From Peptoclostridium acidaminophilum DSM 3953 (GTDB lineage Bacteria; Bacillota; Clostridia; Peptostreptococcales; Peptostreptococcaceae): a stretch of DNA of 64,000 bases. This document shows positions 44,023 to 52,520 of the stretch, in pieces; positions within the stretch are counted from its first letter, which is position 1; each line of letters starts with the position of its first letter. The notes beneath the pieces are model-generated. The model made no database searches, had not been told where the DNA came from, and worked only from the letters and a program-made list of their open reading frames with translations. Location: NCBI RefSeq assembly GCF_000597865.1, contig NZ_CP007453.1:434001-498000 (forward strand). The letters run 5' to 3'. The translations under genes and the position numbers were made by a program.

Positions 44023-44093
44023 TGAATGCCCTACTTTCTTATTCATGGTAAATTGCCGCATTGAGTATACATAACTTTATTACGGTCGACAAT

Positions 44094-45239
44094 CTATTCG
44101 TAGCTTATGAGCTCTGAAACCTCACGCTTGGCCCTCTCGTTATCCTTGAGGTATTTTTGCGTAGTGGCAGTAGAGCTATGGTCAAGTATCTGCTGGACCG
44201 TGTATATGTTTCCTGTTATCTCGAGAGACTTAGTTGCGAAAGTTGCCCTTAGCTTGTGCGGGGATATTCTCGGGTTCAGTGAAACTCTGCAGGCGTATTT
44301 TTTTACAAGCTTTCTTATCTGCTCTATGCTGAGTCTGGCAGGGCTTTTGCCGTTGCGAGAGGAGCTAAGAAACAGTGCATCTTCGCTTCCTGGTTTTATA
44401 TTCGAAGTAGCCCTTTCATTTTGCATGTATTCCCTCAGCGCAGAAACTGCCTGCCTTGAAAAATACATCATCTTTCTTTTGTTCCTCTTCCTGAATATCT
44501 CAAAGTATCCCTTCTCGAAATTGAGTGACGATATATTCAAATGATGAAGCTCGGATATCCGAAGTCCGTGATAAATGAAAAGTGAAAGTATAGCTATGTC
44601 CCGGAGTTTTGTGGCTTCAAAATTTTCAAGCTCCTTTTTCGAAAGGCATATATGTCTTCCGTACGCTGTGCACTCCCCTGCTTTGGCTAGCTCAAGGACT
44701 GCATTGACCTCCTCGTCCGATAGTGTGAGTACGGACGGCGAATCGCCAGCGAGTATTTTCCTTAATTTTTCTGTTTCGTTCTTTTCTACATAGTCATTTT
44801 TGTACAGCCACGTGAAAAAACTTTTTATACATGTCTGTTTTAGAGAAAGTGTCCTTGAGCTGTTTGAGAATATGACCTTATCACCGTTTTGGGTATGCTG
44901 GACGTAGCTTCCGCAGGAGTCTATGTATTCCTGTATGTCGTCGGCGTAAATCATTTCGATGTCTGATGCGTCTATATCCATTATGCTGCTTTTTTTCACA
45001 ATCCCGCTTTCAATCATGCTGGCGAGGAATGCCTGCACCTCCCTTACGTATTTGATCGCGGTTTTTATGTTGACGCTTCTTGCGCTCTCATTCCTGTAAA
45101 GGGAGTTTATGTACTTTTTCAGAATCTGCGGCGAGTTGGCCTTGAGTATGTCGAGCTTCTCCTTGAGAAGAGCTCTTTCTATGAGAATATTGTCCGGGAT
45201 TTCACTTCTGTTTTTGTCTGATATCCTGAATCCTTTCAT
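44094..45239 (-). CDS. Tyrosine recombinase (phage integrase family)
   Basis: A 381-residue site-specific recombinase. An N-terminal SAM-like core-binding domain (about residues 40-165) precedes the catalytic domain with Arg in FIYHGLRISELHHLN, the beta-strand Lys region KRNKRKMMYF, H-x-x-R in SPHKLRATFATKS, and H ... Y in ILDHSSTATTQKYL. All five to six active-site residues are visible. AGGGAGAGG lies a few bases before ATG 45239. No phage genes accompany it, so it is probably a standalone Xer-like or small-element recombinase. A 15-bp perfect inverted repeat lies 165 bases upstream of its start. Confidence 0.92.
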   Translation of the reverse strand: MKGFRISDKNRSEIPDNILIERALLKEKLDILKANSPQILKKYINSLYRNESARSVNIKTAIKYVREVQAFLASMIESGIVKKSSIMDIDASDIEMIYADDIQEYIDSCGSYVQHTQNGDKVIFSNSSRTLSLKQTCIKSFFTWLYKNDYVEKNETEKLRKILAGDSPSVLTLSDEEVNAVLELAKAGECTAYGRHICLSKKELENFEATKLRDIAILSLFIYHGLRISELHHLNISSLNFEKGYFEIFRKRNKRKMMYFSRQAVSALREYMQNERATSNIKPGSEDALFLSSSRNGKSPARLSIEQIRKLVKKYACRVSLNPRISPHKLRATFATKSLEITGNIYTVQQILDHSSTATTQKYLKDNERAKREVSELISYE

Positions 45240-45405
45240 AAACCTCTCCCTTTGCATTAAAATGAATTTTTAAGTATATTAATATAATTAGTCGAGCCCT
45301 GCAATTAAAACGCCTTAAAACCGATTTAAATGGCTCTGTTTTTCAGGTTGATGTATCCTGTGCGCATTATGGAACTCTAGCCTATGTCTGTACTATATAT
45401 TCTAT

Positions 45406-45447
45406 CATCAACTATACCGATAATCTACATTTTCGGTATAGTTGATG
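45406..45447. repeat. 15-bp perfect inverted repeat near the tyrosine recombinase
   Basis: CATCAACTATACCGA at 45406-45420 and its exact complement at 45433-45447 flank a 12-bp spacer. Arms of this size around a short spacer resemble core sites of tyrosine recombinases, but a hairpin followed by TCTTTT could equally be a plus-strand terminator. Confidence 0.6.
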
Positions 45448-45453
45448 TCTTTT

Positions 45454-45505
45454 AAAAACGCCAAATCGCTTTAAGGCTTAAAAAGCCTAGATCCGTTGGC
45501 GTTTT
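45454..45505 (-). terminator. Terminator of the amidohydrolase gene
   Basis: AAAACGCCAA pairs with TTGGCGTTTT around an inner TAAGGCTT/AAGCCT stem; it ends 32 bases past the amidohydrolase stop and has T residues on the minus strand. Confidence 0.8.
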
Positions 45506-45536
45506 ATATGATGCTTATAAATAGATGGCTACTCCG

Positions 45537-46742
45537 CTACTTATTATTTTTACTCAACCAATGCATAGCGATGTTTGCATATGCAGCCGCGCCTTTAAAA
45601 AGCACCGCTTCATCAAATCTTGCCTTTGGATGATGCATAGGATATATATATCCATCCTCGGAATTTCCAGCAACCATTGTCAGCATAAGGCTTGGAACCC
45701 TGTCGCTTACAAACGAAAAATCCTCCGACCCCATCAATTTGCCTCCCTGGAACGCATTTGCCATATTAATGACAGCTTGTTCGCCAAAGGATTCGACTAA
45801 CGCCTCTCTAGCGGGGTCTATTACAGCTTTGTCACTATACACAGCGGGACATCCGTTTATAATATTCACATGAGCTTTTGCTCTAAAGGTTTGAGCTATG
45901 CCTTCAGCAATAGCTTTAATTCTTTCTGCCACAAATTCCCGGTTCTTCTTGCTGAATGTCCTCATGGTGCCGCTCATATGGGCAGTGTCAGGAATGACAT
46001 TTGTTGTAGTCCCCCCACCCATCATGCCTACTGTTACTACCGCGCTGTCTGCCGGCGGGATTTCACGGCTGTTTATTGCCTGAAGTGCAATATGGATATG
46101 CGACATGACATATAGAGGATCGACTGTCGTATCTGGCATAGCGCCATGTCCTCCTTTGCCCTGGATATCGATCTCAAACCAGTCTGAAGCAGACGTTGTC
46201 GGGCCTGCCTCCGGAATAATAAATGTACCAGTTGCTGCGGACATGCCAGTGAACACATGAAGCATAACAGCTGCGTCAACCTTTGGATTCTCAAGAATCC
46301 CAGCGTCGACCATAGCCTTAGCTCCCTTCAAACTTTCTTCTGCCGGCTGGAACATAAGCTTAACTGTGCCCTCAATCTCGTCTTCTCTTTGCTTGAGCAG
46401 TTTTGCTGCGCCAAGGAGCATGGCTGTGTGTAAATCGTGACCACAAGCATGCATATTTCCATTATTTGACTTGAATGCTTCATCAGTCTCTTCTTTAACC
46501 GGAAGAGCATCCATGTCAGCTCTAAGAAGAATAACCTTTCCTGGTTTTTTCCCGCCAGCAGTTGCAACAACACCGGACTGACATATTTCCTGAGTATCAT
46601 AGCCCATCTTCTTCAGTTCATCTTTCACAAAAGCTGTTGTAACAGGCAGATCCATGCTTATCTCGGGATTTTGGTGCAACACTCGTCTATATTCAACCAA
46701 TTCCTGCTGTAATTGTTTTGCTTCTTCTACTATTCTCTTCAT
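45537..46742 (-). CDS. M20-family amidohydrolase (AbgA/HipO-like)
   Basis: A 401-residue zinc-dependent aminoacylase of peptidase family M20D. Visible motifs are the early metal site ILLRADMDALPV, NMHACGHDLHTAMLLG, the catalytic EE in LMFQPAEESLKGAK, GKGGHGAMPDTTVDP of the dimerisation domain, and late MGSEDFSF with a final HHPKARFDE. These enzymes cleave N-acylated or aminobenzoyl amino acids. GGAGG lies 10 bases upstream of the ATG. It is divergent from an AbgT-type transporter, so import and hydrolysis of the same conjugate, such as p-aminobenzoyl-glutamate or a dipeptide, is the likely pairing. Confidence 0.92.
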   Translation of the reverse strand: MKRIVEEAKQLQQELVEYRRVLHQNPEISMDLPVTTAFVKDELKKMGYDTQEICQSGVVATAGGKKPGKVILLRADMDALPVKEETDEAFKSNNGNMHACGHDLHTAMLLGAAKLLKQREDEIEGTVKLMFQPAEESLKGAKAMVDAGILENPKVDAAVMLHVFTGMSAATGTFIIPEAGPTTSASDWFEIDIQGKGGHGAMPDTTVDPLYVMSHIHIALQAINSREIPPADSAVVTVGMMGGGTTTNVIPDTAHMSGTMRTFSKKNREFVAERIKAIAEGIAQTFRAKAHVNIINGCPAVYSDKAVIDPAREALVESFGEQAVINMANAFQGGKLMGSEDFSFVSDRVPSLMLTMVAGNSEDGYIYPMHHPKARFDEAVLFKGAAAYANIAMHWLSKNNK

Positions 46743-47091
46743 TTAAAAATACCTCCAGAAAATTTCAATAATAGGCCTTAAGCATTTTTAGCCATTCATC
46801 TCATTGTGCTATCACTCTATATGGATTTTGTTAACTGTTCACCGGAATTTTGTTGACCGAAAAAAAGTCCGGCGGCCGTTTCATTTAATATTTTAACATG
46901 CAGGATTACTCAATGCCACTGTTATATTTTTCGCAATTTCGCACTCTTTTGGCTGGTTTTACAGTTGGTGAGAAACTCTTATTCGGATTGTATGAATTAA
47001 ATGCTTTTCACACATGCAATTTGATGATATACTTTTCTAGCAATTGTGTGCTTTAACGCGATAATTTTTTTTAGAATGAGGTGTTATTATT
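46743..47091. other. Divergent promoter region of amidohydrolase and AbgT genes
   Basis: This 349-bp region should control both genes. GTTAACTGTTCACCGG near 46829 and GTTGACCG near 46852 are repeated GTT(A/G)AC words that could be regulator sites. No RNA gene or regulator gene is present. Confidence 0.35.
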
Positions 47092-48639
47092 ATGGAACAA
47101 AAGAATAAGAACGGAGCAATGAGCGCTTTCTTGAATGGAATGGAGACTGTGGGCAACAAGTTCCCTGACCCGGTATTTATATTCATGGCTCTTGCGGTAG
47201 TAATAATATTGTTGTCTGCGCTGTTTGCCTCAATGGGCCTTTCGGCCATCAACCCGACTGACCAATCAACAATCGTAGCGCAGAATCTATTGTCTAGAGA
47301 GTATATTGGCAGAATGTTCTCAGACGCAGTAAAGAACTTTACTGGATTTCCCGCCCTGGGCGTAGTCCTTATTGTAATGCTGGGAATAGGACTAGCTGAA
47401 AAGAGCGGCTATTTTGAAATAGTAATGAAGTACGTCGTGCTAAGGACTCCCGAACAGATAATAATTCCTGTACTGATTGCTGTAGCTATCATAGGAAACG
47501 CCTTCGGCGATGCGGCTCCAGTAGTATTGCCGCCGCTGGCTGCCATAGTATTCCTTAGTCTTGGACACCATCCTATCGCCGGTATGGTCATGGTCTATGC
47601 AGCTACGTTGGGTGCCTTTGCAGCCAACCTCATGCTGGGAATGAGCGATGTGCTTGTGTTCGCATTTACAGAGCCTGCAGCGCAAATGATTGATCCCAAT
47701 ATAAAGCTTAATGTGGCTATGAATTACTATTTTATTGCTGCTTCTACGCCGCTGCTACTAATAACAGTTTATTTTGTAACGAAAAAAATAACTATTCCTC
47801 ACTTTGGAGAATTTGCTCTTGCATCGGAACACAACGAGCATGCAAAGGAGCCTACAAAGCAGGAAGTAAAGGCAATGAAATATGCAAACATAGCATTACT
47901 CTTGACTCTTGCAGCCATACTGCTGATGATTATTCCAGAAAATGGAATACTCAGAAACATTGAGACGGGGTCTATACTAGAGAATTCGCCTTTCATGAAT
48001 GGAATTGGAGCTGTCATTTCGGTTTTATTTTTCATACCTGGCCTTGTTTACGGCTATGTTTCAGGCTCAATCAAGAATTCCAGCGACCTCTCGAAAATGA
48101 TGGGAGATTCAATGGCATCAATGGGCGGATTCATAGTTATAGTGTTTTTCGCAAGCCAGATGATGGCATACTTTGCATGGAGTAACCTGGGAAGCATAAT
48201 GGCAATAAAGGGCTCGCAGCTTCTCAGCAACGCCTCGGGCATAGGCCTTATCGCGGGCTTCGTTGTATTTACGGCATTTATAAATCTGTTTATGGGTTCG
48301 GCTTCAGCCAAATGGGCGCTTCTTGGGCCGATTTTTGTGCCAATGTTCATGCTGCTTGGCTACCATCCGGGATTCACACAGATGGTTTATCGTATAGGCG
48401 ACTCTATCACGAACCCTATTACGCCTATGGTGCCTTATCTGCCGCTTCTGTTGGCAATGGCACAAAAATACGATAAAAAAGCTGGCTTAGGAACACTTAT
48501 TGCAGGCACACTGCCGTATTCAATCGCAATTGGCTTGGTATGGACTATAGCTGTCATTGTTTGGTATCTGCTGGGCTTGCCGGTAGGACCTAACGCTCCT
48601 ATTTCTTTAAGCTCTTGCTTAATACTTATGGGAGCTTAA
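47092..48639 (+). CDS. abgT: AbgT family transporter
   Basis: A 515-residue inner-membrane transporter of the AbgT family, known for p-aminobenzoyl-glutamate uptake and, in some members, sulfonamide export. It begins FLNGMETVGNKFPDPVFIFMALAV, characteristic of the family. Further blocks are GDAAPVVLPPLAAIVF, the DIGMSDVL-like AANLMLGMSDVLVFAFTEPAA, SMGGFIVIVFFASQMMAYFAWSNL, NLFMGSASAKWALLGPIFVPM and DSITNPITPMVPYLPL. About 13 membrane segments are present. GAGGTG precedes the ATG. Divergent from the M20 amidohydrolase, supporting uptake of an acylated amino acid. A terminator follows. Confidence 0.94.
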   Translation: MEQKNKNGAMSAFLNGMETVGNKFPDPVFIFMALAVVIILLSALFASMGLSAINPTDQSTIVAQNLLSREYIGRMFSDAVKNFTGFPALGVVLIVMLGIGLAEKSGYFEIVMKYVVLRTPEQIIIPVLIAVAIIGNAFGDAAPVVLPPLAAIVFLSLGHHPIAGMVMVYAATLGAFAANLMLGMSDVLVFAFTEPAAQMIDPNIKLNVAMNYYFIAASTPLLLITVYFVTKKITIPHFGEFALASEHNEHAKEPTKQEVKAMKYANIALLLTLAAILLMIIPENGILRNIETGSILENSPFMNGIGAVISVLFFIPGLVYGYVSGSIKNSSDLSKMMGDSMASMGGFIVIVFFASQMMAYFAWSNLGSIMAIKGSQLLSNASGIGLIAGFVVFTAFINLFMGSASAKWALLGPIFVPMFMLLGYHPGFTQMVYRIGDSITNPITPMVPYLPLLLAMAQKYDKKAGLGTLIAGTLPYSIAIGLVWTIAVIVWYLLGLPVGPNAPISLSSCLILMGA

Positions 48640-48668
48640 ATGTAGAGAGTCAATAAATTGGTATTGTT

Positions 48669-48703
48669 AAAAAAAGGGAGAAGCACACTTCTCCCTTTTT
48701 TTA
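48669..48703. terminator. Bidirectional terminator between abgT and moaD-like gene
   Basis: AAAAAAAGGGAGAAG pairs with CTTCTCCCTTTTTTT around loop CACA. Confidence 0.92.
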
Positions 48704-48725
48704 TATCAGCCATAAGAATCTGTAT

Positions 48726-48959
48726 CTAACCGCCTCCCACTGGCGGGAACACTGCCACGACGTCTGAGTCATTAATTGTCCTCATAGCATCTCCGTCCCT
48801 TCCATTCAAAAGGAGTATGCTGACTTCATCTGCATCTATTTTCAGCATGTGGAGTATGTCAAGTATCCTCGAACCTTCCGGCATGTCAAGGAAGTATTTC
48901 TTTTCCCTACCCTCCCTGAAAGTGGCAAAAAGTCTCACTTCAACTTTCAAATCAATCAC
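48726..48959 (-). CDS. MoaD/ThiS-family sulfur carrier next to aldehyde oxidoreductase
   Basis: A 77-residue beta-grasp protein with VEVRLFATFREG at the N-terminus, ILLNGRDG in the middle, DSDVVAVFPPVGGG at the C-terminus. The final Gly-Gly is the site where MoaD is adenylated and thiocarboxylated to donate sulfur to molybdopterin. Its position 15 bases after the aldehyde oxidoreductase gene suggests a dedicated role in the tungsten/molybdenum pterin cofactor of that enzyme. The start is GTG 48959 with a weak ribosome site (AAAGCTG), so translation may be coupled to the upstream gene. Confidence 0.88.
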   Translation of the reverse strand: MIDLKVEVRLFATFREGREKKYFLDMPEGSRILDILHMLKIDADEVSILLLNGRDGDAMRTINDSDVVAVFPPVGGG

Positions 48960-48974
48960 CAGCTTTACTATATG

Positions 48975-50801
48975 TTATTTCTCGATATAACCAATGTACT
49001 CTTCGAGTCCCAGAGTCCTGAGAGTCTCATCCGTAGGAAGGCCGTTTTCGTCCCAGCCTCTGACGCTGTAGTATTCAGGCAGAAGCACATCAAGGTGGTG
49101 AACATTGTCCTTTGACGGTCCGTCTGCTATAGGGTCTTCGAGAAGTCTCTTTGGAAGTGTATCGTCGGCCTTTGTCAGTCCTGCCTTGAGGTTGAACAGC
49201 TTCTCAAGTGTCCATATCCTGTCCCCAGCACGTAGGAGCGATTCGTTGTCATGCTCTTCTCCGACAACCGCATTGTACATATCGACATAGTCAGGAAGTC
49301 CAAGTCCGAAGGTTGTGAATATACAAAGACCCAACGAATCTATTACAGCTGTAAGGTCGTGGAACACCTTGGCATAGGCTGCTTTTCCCTCGTCTGAGAA
49401 TCTGTCGAGCTTCTCGGGATATCCCAAAATTTCCGGGCTTATCATGTATCCTTTTATATGGCAGCCCCCTCTGTTGTTGACAGCGTATGTTATGCCGTGA
49501 CCCTGGATTGCTCGTGGGTCATAGGCAGGAAGCTCCTGTTTCTTGACTGTCATGGAGTACTCAGGCACCCCGTAAGAATCACACAGCCTGTACGAGCCGT
49601 CAGCCATCCTGTCGCCGAAGCCTTCCCTCAGGCCTATCTTCTTTGTCCAGGCCACAATAGCCTTTGAGTCGCCCCAGTCAAGCGATACTCCGTCCCCTTT
49701 GATTTCCTCGTCTTTTATATAGCCTCTCTGATAGAGTTCCATGGCTGCTGCTATTGTAGCTCCCACGGATATTGTATCGAGACCGTATTCGTTGCAAAGC
49801 ATATTTGCAACATCAACAGAGTTCAAATCATAGTTGTCACAGTCTGCACCAAATGACCAAATGGTCTCGTATTCAGGTCCTCCGCACTCAGTTCCGTCAT
49901 CGAGCTTAACCCATCTGCCGCATGCTATCGGGCACCTGTAACAAGGATTTTTCTTGATCAGGTATTTTTCTGTAAGTGTTTCCCCGCTTATTTTATCTGC
50001 CTGGTCAGTGTAGGATTCCTGGAAGTTCCTAACAGGCAAAACTCCGTTTTCATTGATTATGTTGACAAGCACTGCGGAACCATATGTCGGAAGACCTCCG
50101 CCCGCAACAGGGTCCTTCATAAGTATTCCTGTTTTATCGCTGGAAACCTGCTTCGTCTTTTCATCATCGGCCAGCGCAACTTTGTTTGTTCCTCTTACAA
50201 CAATGGCCTTGAGATTCTTAGAGCCAAGAACGGCGCCTACTCCGCCTCTGCCCGCAGCCCTGTCCACATCATTCATGACTGCTGCCATTAGCGAAAGGTT
50301 TTCTCCTCCCGGTCCAATGCAGAGAACCTTTGACTTGTCCCCGTGCACTTTCCTCAGGTAGTCTGTTGTCTCGGATACGACCTTGCCCCAGATTTCTGAT
50401 GCATCCCTGATTTCTATTGAATCATCGTCAATGTTGATGTATACAGGCTTTTCTGACTTCCCTTCCAGAATCATCATGTCATAACCTGCGAATTTAAACT
50501 CCGCGCCCCATTTTCCGCCTGAATTTGAAATAGCTATGGTGCCTGTAAGAGGTGCTTTTGTTACAACCATATACCGGCCACTGGTTGGCACCGGGGCACC
50601 CGTAAGAGGTCCGCCGGCTATTATGAACTTGTTCTCTTCGGAAAATGGATCGACCTTTGGATCAACTTCGTCAATAAAGGTTTTTACGCCCAGACCCCTG
50701 GCACCGATATACTTTTTTGCCTTTTCCAGATCGAGAGCCTCTTTTTTAATGCTGCCGTCTGTTAAGTTGATTCTTATTACCTTTCCGCAGTAACCGTACA
50801 T
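48975..50801 (-). CDS. aor: Aldehyde:ferredoxin oxidoreductase (tungsten enzyme)
   Basis: A 608-residue AOR-family enzyme, which oxidises aldehydes to acids (or the reverse) with ferredoxin and a tungsto-bispterin cofactor. The N-terminal pterin/FeS domain includes MYGYCGKVIRINLTDGSI and GRGGVGAVLGSKNLKAI. The [4Fe-4S] ligands are in CYRCPIACGRW and a later cysteine in SLGLCIFTTF; the domain 2 pocket has CGGPEYETIWSFGADC. The start is taken at ATG 50801, with GGGGAGG 7 bases upstream, matching the usual N-terminus. It is transcribed from a sigma-54 promoter with the MoaD-like gene. A likely role is detoxifying aldehydes made during amino-acid fermentation. Confidence 0.95.
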   Translation of the reverse strand: MYGYCGKVIRINLTDGSIKKEALDLEKAKKYIGARGLGVKTFIDEVDPKVDPFSEENKFIIAGGPLTGAPVPTSGRYMVVTKAPLTGTIAISNSGGKWGAEFKFAGYDMMILEGKSEKPVYINIDDDSIEIRDASEIWGKVVSETTDYLRKVHGDKSKVLCIGPGGENLSLMAAVMNDVDRAAGRGGVGAVLGSKNLKAIVVRGTNKVALADDEKTKQVSSDKTGILMKDPVAGGGLPTYGSAVLVNIINENGVLPVRNFQESYTDQADKISGETLTEKYLIKKNPCYRCPIACGRWVKLDDGTECGGPEYETIWSFGADCDNYDLNSVDVANMLCNEYGLDTISVGATIAAAMELYQRGYIKDEEIKGDGVSLDWGDSKAIVAWTKKIGLREGFGDRMADGSYRLCDSYGVPEYSMTVKKQELPAYDPRAIQGHGITYAVNNRGGCHIKGYMISPEILGYPEKLDRFSDEGKAAYAKVFHDLTAVIDSLGLCIFTTFGLGLPDYVDMYNAVVGEEHDNESLLRAGDRIWTLEKLFNLKAGLTKADDTLPKRLLEDPIADGPSKDNVHHLDVLLPEYYSVRGWDENGLPTDETLRTLGLEEYIGYIEK

Positions 50802-50838
50802 TTTCATGCCTCCCCAAATCGTATTTGCCTATATATAC

Positions 50839-50856
50839 AGCAAGTTTCGTGCCAAT
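50839..50856 (-). promoter_or_regulatory. Sigma-54 (-24/-12) promoter of the aor-moaD operon
   Basis: Sense strand TTGGCACGAAACTTGCT matches the RpoN consensus TGGCAC-N5-TTGC with GG and GC exactly 10 bases apart. It lies about 40 bases before the aor start, and the adjacent gene encodes a sigma-54 activator. Confidence 0.92.
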
Positions 50857-50884
50857 CGTAAGGATCAGTCTTTGGGGATTGGGG

Positions 50885-50952
50885 TGTTCATTGTGTGAGC
50901 ACTTCCGGCTTTGCATGTGTTCACTTGTTGCGCATCGTTCATTTTATGAACA
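50885..50952 (-). promoter_or_regulatory. Three palindromic activator-binding sites upstream of aor
   Basis: Three copies of TGTTCA-N5-TGAACA occur: TGTTCA/TGAGCA at 50885-50901, TGTTCA/TGCGCA at 50918-50934 and CGTTCA/TGAACA at 50936-50952. The last overlaps the 3' end of the activator gene. They lie 30-100 bases upstream of the sigma-54 promoter, the expected place for enhancer sites of the Fis-type HTH of the adjacent activator. Confidence 0.75.
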
Positions 50953-52500
50953 GTTTATAGAGAAGTCCCTGATTTTTTTATAAAGAGTATTCCGTGCAAT
51001 TCCAAGCTTCCTGGCTGTCTTGGATATGTTGTATCCGCACTCCTCTAACGCTCTGGTGATATGTTCCTTTTCTAAGGCATGCAGGTCGTAGTGCTTTTCT
51101 TCTTCAGATTTCTTTGCTGAATATTCATCATTTCTCATACAAGGCTGCACACAGGCAATCTCATCAGGGAGTCTGCCTGTGTTTAGTACAAGCTCCACAA
51201 CGTTTTGGACCTCTCTGATGTTGCCCGGCCATGAATAATTGACAAGAGTGTCAATCTCCGTCTCATTAAAAACAATTTTTTTCTTACCCAGCCTTCTCGA
51301 CAGTTTATTCATATAGTAGTCTACAAGAAGCATGATATCCATACGTCTTTCCCGCAGTGGCAACAGGCATACCGGAAGCACATTGAGCCTGTAAAAAAGA
51401 TCTTTTCTAAACTTTCCTGATTCGACCGCCTGCCTGAGTTCCCTGTTAGTAGCTGCTATTATCCTCACATCCACAGGTATGGGTCTGATTCCTCCGATTC
51501 TTGTCACGACGCCTTCCTCTATCGCTCTTAGGAGCCTGACTTGCATGTCTATGGGCATTTCACCTATCTCGTCAAGAAATATTGTTCCGCCATCTGCAGA
51601 CTGGAATTTGCCTTCACTTCCTCCTTTCTTGGCTCCGGTGAAGGCTCCCTCCTCATATCCAAAAAGCTCGGATTCTATGAGGTTTAGGGGGATCGCTCCG
51701 CAGTTTACAGCAACAAAAGGCATGTGGGCTCTGTCGCTGTAGTTGTGGATTGACTGGGCAAATACCTCTTTTCCCGTCCCCGTTTCTCCGGTTATTAGTA
51801 TGGTGGATTTGCTTCCTGATATCTTTTTTGCATATTCAATAGTGTCCAGAAACTTCGGATCCTCGCCAATTATTTTCTCGAAATTGTAAACCGCCCTGCA
51901 TTCGCTTATGCGTTCATGCATTTTCCTCCTTTTCCGAGACGTGCTCTCTGTAATTATATGTTCTATCGAAAAAGCTGCAGCGACGACCATGCCCAAAGTG
52001 TGAGGATGTACACCCTCTGTGTAGCCTGTGAGATTTATAACCCCGATTAGTTCACCGTCCGGGTCCATAATAGGAGCCGCCGAACATGTCCACTTGTGGT
52101 AGGCCTTTATATAGTGGTCGTCTCCAAGTATCTGTACAGGAATCCGCTCGTTTATAACTATCCCCATTGCGTTTGTTCCGATGCAGTCGTCATTCATATA
52201 TGCCCCGGGAATCATTTTAAATCTGAACGCATCGCCTAGAATTCTTTCGTCTCCGACGATATTCAATATGCAACCCTGAGCGTCAGTAAGAATTATAAAA
52301 AAATCCGAGCCTCTGACAAATCTGTAGAGATGGTCAATAAATGGAATTGCAGCCAGTATGAGTTCTCTGCTTTTCTCCAGCTCGTCATCAAGCTCCCGGC
52401 CCTCTATGATTTTGCGGCTGAATACAGTATCCCTGCTCAGGCCGATCTTTTCGCAGTGTCTTTGTGATTTTTCAACCATTCCCACTATGTCATTATCCAT
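50944..52500 (-). CDS. Sigma-54-dependent activator, AcoR-like
   Basis: A 518-residue enhancer-binding protein. An N-terminal GAF-type sensor (about residues 60-190, FIILTDAQGCILNIVGD, DDCIGTNAMGIVINE, APIMDPDGELIGVINLTG) resembles AcoR/DhaR. The AAA+ domain has Walker A GETGTGKEVFAQ, the sigma-54 contact loop GYEEGAFTGAKKGG, Walker B GGTIFLDEIGEMP and SWPGNIREVQN. The C-terminal Fis-type HTH is ITRALEECGYNISKTARKLGIARNTLYKKI. GGTGAGGAA precedes the ATG. It lies directly upstream of and codirectional with aor, whose sigma-54 promoter it should activate, possibly in response to an aldehyde or related ligand. Confidence 0.95.
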   Translation of the reverse strand: MDNDIVGMVEKSQRHCEKIGLSRDTVFSRKIIEGRELDDELEKSRELILAAIPFIDHLYRFVRGSDFFIILTDAQGCILNIVGDERILGDAFRFKMIPGAYMNDDCIGTNAMGIVINERIPVQILGDDHYIKAYHKWTCSAAPIMDPDGELIGVINLTGYTEGVHPHTLGMVVAAAFSIEHIITESTSRKRRKMHERISECRAVYNFEKIIGEDPKFLDTIEYAKKISGSKSTILITGETGTGKEVFAQSIHNYSDRAHMPFVAVNCGAIPLNLIESELFGYEEGAFTGAKKGGSEGKFQSADGGTIFLDEIGEMPIDMQVRLLRAIEEGVVTRIGGIRPIPVDVRIIAATNRELRQAVESGKFRKDLFYRLNVLPVCLLPLRERRMDIMLLVDYYMNKLSRRLGKKKIVFNETEIDTLVNYSWPGNIREVQNVVELVLNTGRLPDEIACVQPCMRNDEYSAKKSEEEKHYDLHALEKEHITRALEECGYNISKTARKLGIARNTLYKKIRDFSINCS

Positions 52501-52520
52501 TTCCTCACCACCCTATATTC

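Larger units (their letters stand above)
45240..45536. other. Intergenic region between recombinase and amidohydrolase
   Basis: This 297-bp region holds a perfect 15-bp inverted repeat (45406-45447) and, next to it, the amidohydrolase terminator (45454-45505). AAACGCC-type words recur (45308 and 45456). No reading frame with a ribosome site is seen. Confidence 0.5.

Noticed and set aside
44094-45239. Prophage or integrative element marked by the tyrosine recombinase
   Set aside because: No structural, replication, excisionase or conjugation genes surround it and no direct att repeats or tRNA are near.
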